Below, in pieces: positions 1 through 8,133 of a stretch of DNA of 54,025 nt. Source of the DNA: CAYTNY01 sp964439215 (GTDB taxonomy: Bacteria; Oederibacteriota; PGYV01; CAYTNY01); NCBI GenBank assembly GCA_964439215.1, contig CAYTNY010000003.1, forward strand, positions 1-54,025, written 5' to 3'. Under the pieces are notes generated by a model that was given only the letters and a program-made list of their open reading frames with translations, made no database searches and was not told where the DNA came from. The position numbers and the translations under genes were made by a program. Positions within the stretch are counted from its first letter, which is position 1; each line of letters starts with the position of its first letter.

Positions 1-426
1 TTGGCGGGAATGCCGCCTGTACCTGAAGAGCCCGGACTGCAGAAGTCTAAACCGGAAACATCTGAAACACCTAAGCCGGAAAAACTAAAACTTGCGGATC
101 CGCTTGGTATGTTTGGAGATAATAATTTTACGGAAAAAAATCCTTCGCCGCCGCCGGCAGGCAGAAGTTTTAAAATACAATCAAATGCAGCAGGTTCAAA
201 TGAAGCAGGATCAAAATCTGAATCGGATACGGATAAAAATAAAGAAGTTGATACAGTATCTGAACTTCTTTCATTTGGTTCAGACAGGGATTCCGGTGAA
301 AAGAAAGATCTTCCCGGAAGCAATTTAAACGTATCCGGAGATCTTCTTGATAAGAAAAAATCTGAACCCGGTGAACTGCCGCCTCTGCCTGATCTGGAAG
401 ACGATAAAGGGACGGATATACTTTAA
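1..426 (+). CDS. C-terminal part of an unrecognised low-complexity protein (5' end outside window)
   Basis: The reading frame is open from the first base to a TAA at 424-426, so this is most likely the tail of a longer gene. The visible 141 residues are rich in Pro, Glu, Asp, Ser and Lys. They contain repeated acidic and proline stretches (for example PPVPEEPG, PPLPDLEDD) and the segment LADPLGMFGDNNF, and no recognisable fold. This looks like a disordered linker or tail. The next gene begins about 18 nt downstream, suggesting co-transcription. Function unknown. Confidence 0.5.
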   Translation: MAGMPPVPEEPGLQKSKPETSETPKPEKLKLADPLGMFGDNNFTEKNPSPPPAGRSFKIQSNAAGSNEAGSKSESDTDKNKEVDTVSELLSFGSDRDSGEKKDLPGSNLNVSGDLLDKKKSEPGELPPLPDLEDDKGTDIL

Positions 427-443
427 AGTCAAAGGTGAAAATT

Positions 444-1838
444 TTGAAAAAATTTATTGCGGCGTTGATATTGTCTTTTTTCAGTGCTGTCTGCATGGCG
501 GAAACAAAGGTTCCTTCAGAAATAAATACCAAAGAAATATGGACGGCAAAAAACGGACCGTATTTAATAGAAAATGAGGTAACAATCGGTTCACAGGGGT
601 TTGTTGCGGTCCGGCCCGGCACGGTTATAAAATTTAAAGAAAATGCCCGGTTAACAGTAAAAGGCGCTTTTCATTCCAAAGGTTCACCGAAAAATCCCGT
701 GAGACTGCTTCCTTATGACGGAAGCAGTTTTTATGAAGGAATAAAAATAGAAGGCAAATATAAAAATATCATGGAATTTACCGTCGTGATCCGGGGAGGG
801 ATAATTGTTGAAGGGGGGAATCTGATACTTAAAAGCAATTATATATTAAATTCAACCGGGGTGCAGATCTATCATTTTGCGAATGTTATTATGACTGATA
901 ATTATATGTATAACAATACATACGGTATTTATGCGGAAGGACAAAAAATACAGATGCAGATAAAAAGAAATACTTTTAACAGGAACAGATTTGCTGTTTA
1001 TCTGCAGGATCTTAAGGATATTCAGATAAATATTTCACTTAATAATTTTATAAGAAATCAGGTAAATATAACCAATTATACAGCGAATAACATTAAAGCG
1101 GAAGAAAATTTCTGGGGAACGGTTAATGAAAAAAGGATCGGTTCATATTTATTTGACAAACGTAACAATAAAAAACTTGGTATAATAGATTTTATGCCTT
1201 TTAAAAGAGCCAAACTGAAATTATATACACCGCCGCCTTCTTTTGTAAGGCTTGTTAAATATTATATCAATCTCAAAAGGCCGGATCAAATTGAACCGCA
1301 GATCGTAATTGGTTTTGGAGCGGATGGTTTTATTCCTTTTGCTCCTGAAAATATTTCATCTGAAATATCTTTTGGAGCGGGTTTTGACGCTGAACTGGGC
1401 CTGAATTTAGGACATTATGCGCTTGGGGTGGAAGGTAAAATGATTTCAGCGGAAAACAGCGGCAATGATGAATATGATATGAGTATGAACATAAATAAAC
1501 TTATGCTGAATTTTTATTATTATCTTGGATGGAAGAAAAATGTTTTTTTTATACCGTATTTTAAAGCCGGAAACGGAATAGCGCTTATAACAAGAGAATA
1601 CCGGGCGCAGGAAAATATTTTTAACGATAATACATCAAATACAAGAAAAATAAATGAATTTTCCTATACAGCGGGCGCAGGCGCGGGTTTTGAGATTTAT
1701 CCCAGGCCCTATTTTTCGGTCCGAACAGAAGCGGTTTATAATGTAATGTTTACAGACAGTGGAATGCTGCAGTCCGCACAGGCCGTAATAACCGGAAATG
1801 TTCATTTTAATATTCCCTTTTTTATAGGTGAAAGGTGA
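444..1838 (+). CDS. Exported parallel beta-helix protein with C-terminal outer-membrane barrel-like domain
   Basis: I chose TTG at 444 because AAAGGTG at 431-437 is then a well-placed ribosome binding site; the in-frame GTG at 435 lies inside that site. The product begins with a signal peptide (MKKFIAALILSFFSAVCMA, cleavage before ETK). Residues about 20-260 show repeated N-rich rungs typical of a right-handed parallel beta-helix (NosD/pectate-lyase type), such as NYMYNNTYGIYAEG and NTFNRNRFAVYLQD, ending in the common ENFWG segment. From about residue 285 the sequence changes to alternating polar and aromatic strands with glycine turns and ends in HFNIPFFIGER, as in outer-membrane beta-barrels. 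The combination suggests a surface or periplasmic beta-helix anchored by a barrel. Substrate unknown. It precedes the dciA-like gene by 10 nt. Confidence 0.6.
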   Translation: MKKFIAALILSFFSAVCMAETKVPSEINTKEIWTAKNGPYLIENEVTIGSQGFVAVRPGTVIKFKENARLTVKGAFHSKGSPKNPVRLLPYDGSSFYEGIKIEGKYKNIMEFTVVIRGGIIVEGGNLILKSNYILNSTGVQIYHFANVIMTDNYMYNNTYGIYAEGQKIQMQIKRNTFNRNRFAVYLQDLKDIQINISLNNFIRNQVNITNYTANNIKAEENFWGTVNEKRIGSYLFDKRNNKKLGIIDFMPFKRAKLKLYTPPPSFVRLVKYYINLKRPDQIEPQIVIGFGADGFIPFAPENISSEISFGAGFDAELGLNLGHYALGVEGKMISAENSGNDEYDMSMNINKLMLNFYYYLGWKKNVFFIPYFKAGNGIALITREYRAQENIFNDNTSNTRKINEFSYTAGAGAGFEIYPRPYFSVRTEAVYNVMFTDSGMLQSAQAVITGNVHFNIPFFIGER

Positions 1839-1848
1839 GGATAAGCAA

Positions 1849-2133
1849 ATGGAACAGATCAAAAATATTGTTGATAATTTTATAAAAAAAACAGGAATAG
1901 ACGCGGAAGCAGAAGCGGATTTTATATTTGAAAACTGGGAAAAAATAGCCGGAAAAGAGTTTAAAAAAGGCACAAAACCCTTTAAATACAGCCATAATAA
2001 GCTGTTTATTTATGCGGATAATAGTGTTATACTGTCTGAAATACGCTATAAAAAAAAAGATATAATAAATAATATTAATGCGGTATTTAAAGAAGAAAAA
2101 GTAAAGGATATAATTTTCAGGATAAAAAAATGA
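1849..2133 (+). CDS. DciA-like protein (DUF721), putative replicative-helicase loader/partner
   Basis: A 94-residue protein starting at ATG 1849, with GAGG at 1837-1840 as ribosome binding site; an upstream in-frame GTG at 1828 overlaps the previous gene. It has the DUF721/DciA signature: a helical N-terminus, then FENWEKIAGKEF, then a KLFIYADNSVILSEIRYKK strand-helix segment and a final strand (VKDIIFRIKK). DciA proteins bind DNA and help load or activate DnaB helicase in bacteria lacking DnaC/DnaI, and often lie near dnaA, recF or gyrB. Placement upstream of remB and gyrB, with a 4-nt overlap into remB, fits that role. The helicase-loading function is inferred from the family. Confidence 0.65.
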   Translation: MEQIKNIVDNFIKKTGIDAEAEADFIFENWEKIAGKEFKKGTKPFKYSHNKLFIYADNSVILSEIRYKKKDIINNINAVFKEEKVKDIIFRIKK

Positions 2134-2381
2134 GAAATTGGTTTCATAGCGGTGATAATATAGTATTTAGTATAAAAGATGTAATCGGAGTTTTCGGTAT
2201 TACCCGTGAAAATGATTTTTTTCTGAAAAAATCCGCAGAAAATTTTCTTATAAGAAATGATTCAAATAATAAAAAAAGTTTTCTGCTTGTAGATACAGGA
2301 AAAAAAATTCTGGTGTATTATTCCGCCGTTACGGCAAAAAATCTTATAAAAAGGCTTAAAGTTACGCAGGAGGAAATATAA
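2130..2381 (+). CDS. remB: RemB/DUF370 family small DNA-binding regulator
   Basis: An 83-residue protein. The pattern HSGDNIVFSIKDVIGVFGI at the start, and FLLVDTGKKILVYYSAVTAKNLIKR near the end, match the RemB (YaaB, DUF370) family in length and layout: a GD-phi-V strand, an IVGIFD-like helix region and a YYSP/S-like motif. In Bacillus subtilis remB (yaaB) sits between recF and gyrB, and here it sits directly upstream of gyrB with a TAATG stop/start overlap. RemA/RemB proteins regulate biofilm genes in Bacillus; the function outside Firmicutes is unclear. I am confident of the family from length, motifs and context, but not of the role. Confidence 0.6.
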   Translation: MRNWFHSGDNIVFSIKDVIGVFGITRENDFFLKKSAENFLIRNDSNNKKSFLLVDTGKKILVYYSAVTAKNLIKRLKVTQEEI

Positions 2382-4963
2382 TGGCAAATAAAGAAAAAAA
2401 TAAAACAGAAAAAAAGAAAAAGACAGCAGCGAAGAAACCGCTGGATGACGGTATAATGAAAGAAATAAAAAAGGAACACGCGGAATATACCGAAGATAAC
2501 ATTTCAATTCTTGAAGGCCTTGAAGCTGTCCGTAAAAGACCCGCAATGTACATAGGCAGTACATCATCTTCAGGACTGCATCATCTTGTTTATGAAGTTG
2601 TTGATAATTCTATTGACGAGGCAATGGCAGGATACTGCAGTGAAATCTCTGTTTCAATCCATACCGATAATTCTGTAACAGTGGCGGATAACGGGAGAGG
2701 AATTCCGGTGGGAATACATAAAGGAAGAAAAACATCCGCGCTTGAAGTTGTAATGACGGTTCTGCATGCCGGCGGAAAATTTGATCATGATACATATAAA
2801 GTGTCGGGAGGGCTGCATGGGGTAGGTGTATCGTGTGTAAATGCGCTTTCTGAATGGATGGAAGTTGAAGTAAAAAGAGACGGAAATATTTATCATCAGA
2901 AATATGTAAGAGGAGTTCCTGAAATAAAAGTAAAAACAATAGGAAAAGCGAAAAAGACGGGAACAAAGGTTATGTTTAAACCTGATCCTGAAATATTTGA
3001 AATGCTTGAATATAATTACGAAACACTTGCAACAAGGCTCAGGGAACTTGCGTTTTTAAACAGAGGCATAAAAATAATATTAAAAGATGAAAGAGGGAAA
3101 GCCGGAAAAGAAGATATTTTTCAGTATAACGGCGGCTTAACGGAATTTGTAAAACATATGAATAAAAGCAAGGAGCTGATAACAAAAAAACCCATATTTA
3201 TTGAAGGGGAAAAAGACAGGATAAATGTTGAAGTGGCGATACAGTACCATACAGGTTTTTCGGATAATATAATGACATTTGTCAATAATATAAGGACAAT
3301 AGAAGGCGGAACACATCTTTCCGGCTTTAAAACCGCGCTTACAAAAGCAGCATCCTATCACGCAAGAAAAAACAATCTTATAAAAAAATCAAATATAAGC
3401 ATTCAGGGCGATGATGTAAGGGAAGGATTATCCTGTGTTGTAAGCGTTAAGGTTCCTGATCCTCAGTTTGAGGGGCAGACAAAAGCAAAACTGGGTAATT
3501 CAGAAGTGGAAGGCGTTGTAAATTCGCTTGTTTATGAAAAACTTGTGTCTTATTTTGAGGAAAATCCCGCGGAAGCAAGAAGAATTATAAATAAAGCCGT
3601 AGGCGCCGCTGAAGCCAGAGAAGCCGCGAAAAAAGCGCGCGATCTTGCAAGAAGAAAAAGCGCTCTGGATTCGGGCGGACTTCCGGGAAAACTTGCGGAT
3701 TGCCAGGAAAAGGATCCCGCGCTTTCTGAAATATATCTTGTAGAAGGGGATTCTGCCGGCGGTTCCGCAAAACAGGCAAGAGACAGAAGACATCAGGCCA
3801 TACTTCCGCTGAAAGGCAAAATATTAAATGTGGAAAAAGCGCGTATAGACAAAGTTCTTAATAATGAAGAAATAAAAACAATGATAACAGCTATAGGTGC
3901 CGGAGTCGGCAAAGATAATTTTGATATTGAAAAAGCAAGGTATCATAAAATAATAATAATGACCGATGCTGATGTTGACGGAGCGCATATAAGGACGCTT
4001 CTTCTTACGTTTCTTTTCAGGCAGACAAAGCCGCTTTTAGATGCCGGATATGTTTATATAGCACAGCCTCCTCTTTATAAGATTAAGAAAGGAAAATCAG
4101 AAAGATATATGAAAGATGACAGGGAAATGAATATGTTCCTTACGGAAGAAGGAATGAAAGGAATGAAACTTTATCAGATGAGCAAAAAGAAAGCAAATGA
4201 TAATAAGATTATACAGGAAAAGAGCATAAAAGAAATAATAAACGGAATAATTGACCTTGAAAATCTTGTGCCTAAAATGATGCGTACAGGAATTAATATA
4301 AATGAATTTCTGGAAAAAAGGGGCGGATGGAAAAAATATCCTATGTTTGAAATAAATTATAAAGATTCAATAGTATATGCTGAATCTGAAGACGAAGCCG
4401 TAAAAAAGGCAAAAAAATATTTTCCAAAAAACAAAAAATTAAAAACATTTGACGACCTGGAAGAAATTGCGGAAAAATCCGGAGATCTTGCGGTAATAGA
4501 TCTCAGAGAAACAGCAGAGCTCCGGATGGTGGACGGTATAATGAAAAATCTTGAAGCAAAAGGTTTTGACGCCGCGGAGCTTTTTGAAGAGGCAATGGAC
4601 GGAATTGAAAATATTTCTCTTTCTGAAGGGAAAGAAAAAGAGAAAAAAAAGAATCCGAAATTCAGAGCGGTAGAAGAAAAGGAAGAAAAACTGCTTTATT
4701 CGGTAACAGAACTGATTGAACTTATAAAAACAAGAGGAAAAAAGGGGTTGGGTATACAAAGATATAAAGGACTGGGTGAAATGAATCCCGATCAGTTATG
4801 GGATACAACAATGAATCCCGAAACAAGAACTTTAATGCGTATAACACTGGATGATGCGGTTAAAGCGGATGAAATATTTACGGTTTTAATGGGTGATGAA
4901 GTGGCTCCGCGCCGAGAATTTATAGAAAGCCACGCGCTTGAGGTGAAAAATCTGGACGTTTGA
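2381..4963 (+). CDS. gyrB: DNA gyrase subunit B, long form with TOPRIM-region insert
   Basis: ATP-binding subunit of DNA gyrase, which introduces negative supercoils. After a Lys-rich extension of about 37 residues comes the GHKL ATPase domain (SILEGLEAVRKRPAMYIGS at about 42-60, VVDNSIDEAMAG, DNGRGIPVG, GGLHGVG). The transducer domain follows, then the TOPRIM domain with EGDSAGGSA (about residue 454) and DADVDG (about 528), and the C-terminal QRYKGLGEMNPDQLW (about 791). Between about residues 575 and 785 lies an insert, giving 860 residues; this resembles the E. coli-type long GyrB rather than the roughly 640-residue Bacillus form. A perfect AGGAGG-like site (CAGGAGG at 2368-2374) precedes the ATG. 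gyrA is not in this window. Confidence 0.97.
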   Translation: MANKEKNKTEKKKKTAAKKPLDDGIMKEIKKEHAEYTEDNISILEGLEAVRKRPAMYIGSTSSSGLHHLVYEVVDNSIDEAMAGYCSEISVSIHTDNSVTVADNGRGIPVGIHKGRKTSALEVVMTVLHAGGKFDHDTYKVSGGLHGVGVSCVNALSEWMEVEVKRDGNIYHQKYVRGVPEIKVKTIGKAKKTGTKVMFKPDPEIFEMLEYNYETLATRLRELAFLNRGIKIILKDERGKAGKEDIFQYNGGLTEFVKHMNKSKELITKKPIFIEGEKDRINVEVAIQYHTGFSDNIMTFVNNIRTIEGGTHLSGFKTALTKAASYHARKNNLIKKSNISIQGDDVREGLSCVVSVKVPDPQFEGQTKAKLGNSEVEGVVNSLVYEKLVSYFEENPAEARRIINKAVGAAEAREAAKKARDLARRKSALDSGGLPGKLADCQEKDPALSEIYLVEGDSAGGSAKQARDRRHQAILPLKGKILNVEKARIDKVLNNEEIKTMITAIGAGVGKDNFDIEKARYHKIIIMTDADVDGAHIRTLLLTFLFRQTKPLLDAGYVYIAQPPLYKIKKGKSERYMKDDREMNMFLTEEGMKGMKLYQMSKKKANDNKIIQEKSIKEIINGIIDLENLVPKMMRTGININEFLEKRGGWKKYPMFEINYKDSIVYAESEDEAVKKAKKYFPKNKKLKTFDDLEEIAEKSGDLAVIDLRETAELRMVDGIMKNLEAKGFDAAELFEEAMDGIENISLSEGKEKEKKKNPKFRAVEEKEEKLLYSVTELIELIKTRGKKGLGIQRYKGLGEMNPDQLWDTTMNPETRTLMRITLDDAVKADEIFTVLMGDEVAPRREFIESHALEVKNLDV

Positions 4964-5002
4964 CAAACATTGTCTGCGAAACGGCATTTTTAGGAGAATG
5001 TT

Positions 5003-5665
5003 ATGACTCAAAAAGAAATAGTGGATTTTTTACAGAAAAGCTATCTTTTTTCGGAAGTTTCAAAAAAAGGGCTTCTGATGATTGTTAAATATGTCAGGGA
5101 AAATCATTATAAAAAAGGGGAAATTATTTTTAACGAAGGGGATACCGGAGATTCGCTTCATATTATTACCGGCGGGAAAGTAAAAATAATCAAGTATTCA
5201 AAAGAAGGAAAAACAAAAACACTTGCGGTTTTAAAGGAAAAAGACAGTTTTGGTGAAATGGCGGTTCTTACAAAAGAGGCGCGCTCTGCTACCGTGGAAG
5301 TTCTTGAAAAAGCGGAAACTTTAAGCATAACAAAATCTGATTTTGAATATATAATCAGAAAAGAACCGGTAATATCTCTTCAGATAATAAAAACCCTGTC
5401 TGAACGCCTTGCTAAAGCGGACAGAGAAATAAAAATACTGGCGCTTGGCGATGCTAAAACAAAAGTAGCGTATGTAATAAGGGATTTTGAAAAAGATTTT
5501 GAAAAGGCAAGGTTCACGCATCAGGAAATTGCGGAGCTTGCGGGCCTGACAAGAGAAACAACAACAAGAGTTTTAAAACAAATGGAAAAAGACGGAATAA
5601 TAGGCGTTGAAAAAAGAAAAATAAAAATAATAAATATGAATTATTTAAAGAAACTCTGCATGTAG
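5003..5665 (+). CDS. CRP/FNR-family cAMP-responsive transcription regulator
   Basis: A 220-residue regulator with an N-terminal cyclic-nucleotide-binding domain (about 15-130) and a C-terminal winged helix. The phosphate-binding cassette FGEMAVLTKEARSATV carries the Glu and Arg-Ser residues that contact cAMP in E. coli CRP. The recognition helix LTRETTTRVLKQME keeps the R-E-x3-R pattern that reads TGTGA in CRP. There are no cysteines suggesting an FNR-type Fe-S cluster. A class III cyclase lies two genes downstream, so a local cAMP signalling pair is likely. Ribosome binding site AGGAG at 4992-4996. Ligand and target sites are inferred. Confidence 0.85.
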   Translation: MTQKEIVDFLQKSYLFSEVSKKGLLMIVKYVRENHYKKGEIIFNEGDTGDSLHIITGGKVKIIKYSKEGKTKTLAVLKEKDSFGEMAVLTKEARSATVEVLEKAETLSITKSDFEYIIRKEPVISLQIIKTLSERLAKADREIKILALGDAKTKVAYVIRDFEKDFEKARFTHQEIAELAGLTRETTTRVLKQMEKDGIIGVEKRKIKIINMNYLKKLCM

Positions 5666-5685
5666 GCACGCTTAAAGGAGATATC

Positions 5686-6336
5686 ATGGAATTTAAAGCC
5701 GCAATATTTGATGTTGATGGTGTTATAGTGGACACCGCGCATATTCATCATAAATCCTGGAGAGAAGTTCTGAAAAAATACGGCGTAAATTTTACATTTG
5801 AAGATTTTAAATCCACTATTGACGGAATGCCGAGGCCAAAAGGCGCAAAAAAAATACTTCCTTTATTTAAACCAAAAGATATTGACAGAATATGCAGGGA
5901 AAAACAGGAATATTTTGATATTTTTCTTTCAAAAGACAGAGTAAAGGTTTTTAAAAGTACGGTAAATATGATAAAAAAGCTGAAAAAATACGGTATCAAA
6001 ACAGCTATGGCATCATCAAGCAAAAATGCCGAAAAAATCCTGAAAAAAGAAGGCATATACAGTCTTTTTGACGCGGATGCGCGCGGCGCATATGTAAAAA
6101 AAGGCAAACCTTACCCTGATATTTTTCTTAAAGCGGCAAAAATGCTGAAAGTAAAACCTTATGAATGTGTTGTTTTTGAAGATGCCCAGTCAGGTGTTAC
6201 TGCCGCGAAAAAAGCAGGGATGAAATGTGTGGGTATATCCCGCACCGGAGAATTAAAAGACACGGATATAACAATAGGCGATATGCGGAGTATGAATATA
6301 TTGAAGCTGCAGCAGCTTTTTAAAGGGGGAAGATGA
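5686..6336 (+). CDS. HAD-superfamily hydrolase, beta-phosphoglucomutase-like
   Basis: A 216-residue HAD subfamily IA enzyme. Motif I is FDVDGVIVDT (residues 8-17), with the nucleophile and acid/base aspartates. Motif II lies at MASSSKNAEKIL, and motifs III/IV at KGKPYPDIFLKAA and VVFEDAQSGVTAA. The cap domain (about 15-90) with HHKSWREVLKKYG resembles beta-phosphoglucomutases and related sugar-phosphate phosphatases. The AAAGGAG at 5672-5678 supports the ATG. The stop codon overlaps the cyclase start, so the two are probably translated together. The true substrate cannot be read from sequence; mutase or phosphatase activity are both possible. Confidence 0.8.
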   Translation: MEFKAAIFDVDGVIVDTAHIHHKSWREVLKKYGVNFTFEDFKSTIDGMPRPKGAKKILPLFKPKDIDRICREKQEYFDIFLSKDRVKVFKSTVNMIKKLKKYGIKTAMASSSKNAEKILKKEGIYSLFDADARGAYVKKGKPYPDIFLKAAKMLKVKPYECVVFEDAQSGVTAAKKAGMKCVGISRTGELKDTDITIGDMRSMNILKLQQLFKGGR

Positions 6337-7403
6337 TGAAAAGAAAAAAAAGAAACCCTTTAAAATGGATGGGATTTTTAAGCGCGGCAGCGGGTATTTT
6401 AATCGCCTTTAGTTTTATGCCTGTTTATGAATTTACTCTTTATATGGTCAGGGAATACCTTAATGCGGGGCCCTATTCCGAAATAACGGTAAAAGTTATG
6501 CTTGGAATTTTTTATTTTGCGGTTTTGATTTATATGTCTTCAATGATAATGCTTAATGAATTTACCCGGAATTTTTATAATGATCTTCTTAAGGAATTCA
6601 GAAAAAAAGAGCTCCTGCCCGGCGGATATAAGATACTGAAGGGATCCAAAATAAAAAAAAGATATACGGGCATAATGGACGTAATGGATATATTTATAAA
6701 AAAATTTTTTGAAGTAAAAAAAGAAAAAGAAAAATTCTCAAAGATTATAGCAACACATCTTGATCCTTCATTAAGAAGAGAATTGGAGGACCGGGGTATA
6801 AATGAAATATATATAGGAAGCAGAAAAAAAACAGCAGCAATATTTTTTTCCGATATCAGGGGATTTACAAGTTTTACGGAAACAAATAAACCCGAAAATG
6901 TGGAAAAAGTACTCAACGATTATTTTACATTTACCACAGATATTATAAATAAAAACTGCGGAAGGGTTAATAAATACATAGGCGATGCGGTATTGGCGGT
7001 TTTTGAAGGAGCGGCAAAATATAAAGAAAGCAATGAATCGGATAAAGCCGTTATAGCATCTCTTGATATACAGACGCAGTGGGGGATGTATATCAAGAAA
7101 TGGAAGGAAACAATTGATCCGGATATAAAAATAGGACTCGGCATAGGTATCGCATGGGGGGAAATAATAACAGGCAATATGGGTTCGGAAGAAAGAATAG
7201 AATATACGGTAATAGGCGACGCGGTTAATTTTGCAAGCAGATTATGTTCAAAAGCACTGGACGGGCAGATAATAATACCTGACAGTGTTTATTTTAAAGT
7301 AAAAGAGTTTGTGGATGTTGAACCGCTGCCGCCTGTTGAAGTTAAAGGCAAGCAGGGAGTTTTTGACATATATCACGTAAAAACAAGAAGAATGCTGGCT
7401 TAA
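6333..7403 (+). CDS. Membrane-bound class III adenylate cyclase
   Basis: A 356-residue protein with two predicted N-terminal membrane helices (about 13-30 and 52-72) and a linker of about 95 residues. The catalytic CHD domain starts near residue 165. Visible catalytic residues are the metal-binding aspartates in FSDIRGFTSF (about 172) and GDAVLAVF (about 216), the purine-selecting Lys in VNKYIGD and Asp in YTVIGDAVNFASRL (about 294), and the transition-state Asn and Arg in the same segment. This full set predicts ATP as substrate, giving cAMP. The start overlaps the HAD gene by 4 nt, and the CRP-type regulator is encoded about 670 nt upstream. No HAMP domain or classical sensor is evident. 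Confidence 0.88.
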   Translation: MMKRKKRNPLKWMGFLSAAAGILIAFSFMPVYEFTLYMVREYLNAGPYSEITVKVMLGIFYFAVLIYMSSMIMLNEFTRNFYNDLLKEFRKKELLPGGYKILKGSKIKKRYTGIMDVMDIFIKKFFEVKKEKEKFSKIIATHLDPSLRRELEDRGINEIYIGSRKKTAAIFFSDIRGFTSFTETNKPENVEKVLNDYFTFTTDIINKNCGRVNKYIGDAVLAVFEGAAKYKESNESDKAVIASLDIQTQWGMYIKKWKETIDPDIKIGLGIGIAWGEIITGNMGSEERIEYTVIGDAVNFASRLCSKALDGQIIIPDSVYFKVKEFVDVEPLPPVEVKGKQGVFDIYHVKTRRMLA

Positions 7404-7435
7404 TTAATCCGGAATTTACGGGCACGGAGGCATAA

Positions 7436-8119
7436 ATGAATAAAACAGCATACAGAACCATACAGATCATTGCGGTTGTACTTTTTATTTTATGGAGCGG
7501 GTGGTCCATTGGCGCGTTAAATGCAAAATATGAATATAAGGTTGAAAAAAAAGAAATACCTTTTGATATTAAAATACAAACCAGTGATTATATCCGGAAA
7601 GGCTGGACCGTATGGCTGGAAGATGGGAAAAAAGGATATAAAAATCAGGTAAAAGAGATATTATATATAGGGAGTATTCCCATAAAACAGAACCTTTTTT
7701 ATGAAACAGAAGCTATTGTACACCCTAAAAAAGGCTTTGTTTTACAGGGAACTTCAGAGAAAAATTATCCGATAACAGTGCCTGAAAATACTTATGTTCA
7801 TTATATACACGATATGGAAGCTACGGCTTATGATCCTTCACCTGAATCAAATTCACCGCAATGGGCGGGCATTACATCTCTGGGATGGCGGACAAGATAC
7901 GGAATAGCGGCTGTTGATCCGCGGATAATATCAATGAGGTCCCTTATCTTTGTTGAAGGCTACGGGTTTGCATGGACCGGTGATATAGGAGGGGATATTA
8001 AAGGCCGAAGAATAGACCTATGCTATAATACCACTCAGGAAGCTTTAAATTGGGGAAGAAGAAAAGTTAAAGTCTATGTTCTGGGAAAAAGGCCCTTAAG
8101 TTATTACAGGAAAAAATAA
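7436..8119 (+). CDS. Membrane-anchored G5-like plus 3D-domain cell-wall protein
   Basis: A 227-residue protein with an N-terminal membrane anchor (IIAVVLFILWSGWSIGAL). A G5-like region follows at about 37-110 (KKEIPFDIKIQTSDYIRKG ... VHPKKGFVLQGT). The C-terminal 3D domain (double-psi barrel) has its three aspartates visible in the segments MEATAYDPSPESN, IAAVDPRII and TGDIGGDIKGRRIDL. 3D domains are related to lytic transglycosylases such as MltA and occur with G5 in Bacillus YabE/Rpf-type proteins, so a peptidoglycan-cleaving or glycan-binding role outside the inner membrane is likely. GGAGG at 7424-7428 precedes the ATG. Activity is inferred. Confidence 0.78.
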   Translation: MNKTAYRTIQIIAVVLFILWSGWSIGALNAKYEYKVEKKEIPFDIKIQTSDYIRKGWTVWLEDGKKGYKNQVKEILYIGSIPIKQNLFYETEAIVHPKKGFVLQGTSEKNYPITVPENTYVHYIHDMEATAYDPSPESNSPQWAGITSLGWRTRYGIAAVDPRIISMRSLIFVEGYGFAWTGDIGGDIKGRRIDLCYNTTQEALNWGRRKVKVYVLGKRPLSYYRKK

Positions 8120-8133
8120 AAAAGGCCGGGTTT

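Noticed and set aside
170..622. 150-residue antisense ORF spanning the end of the first gene and start of the second
   Set aside because: It overlaps two genes with normal coding signals, has no ribosome binding site and a composition typical of the complement of AT-rich coding sequence.
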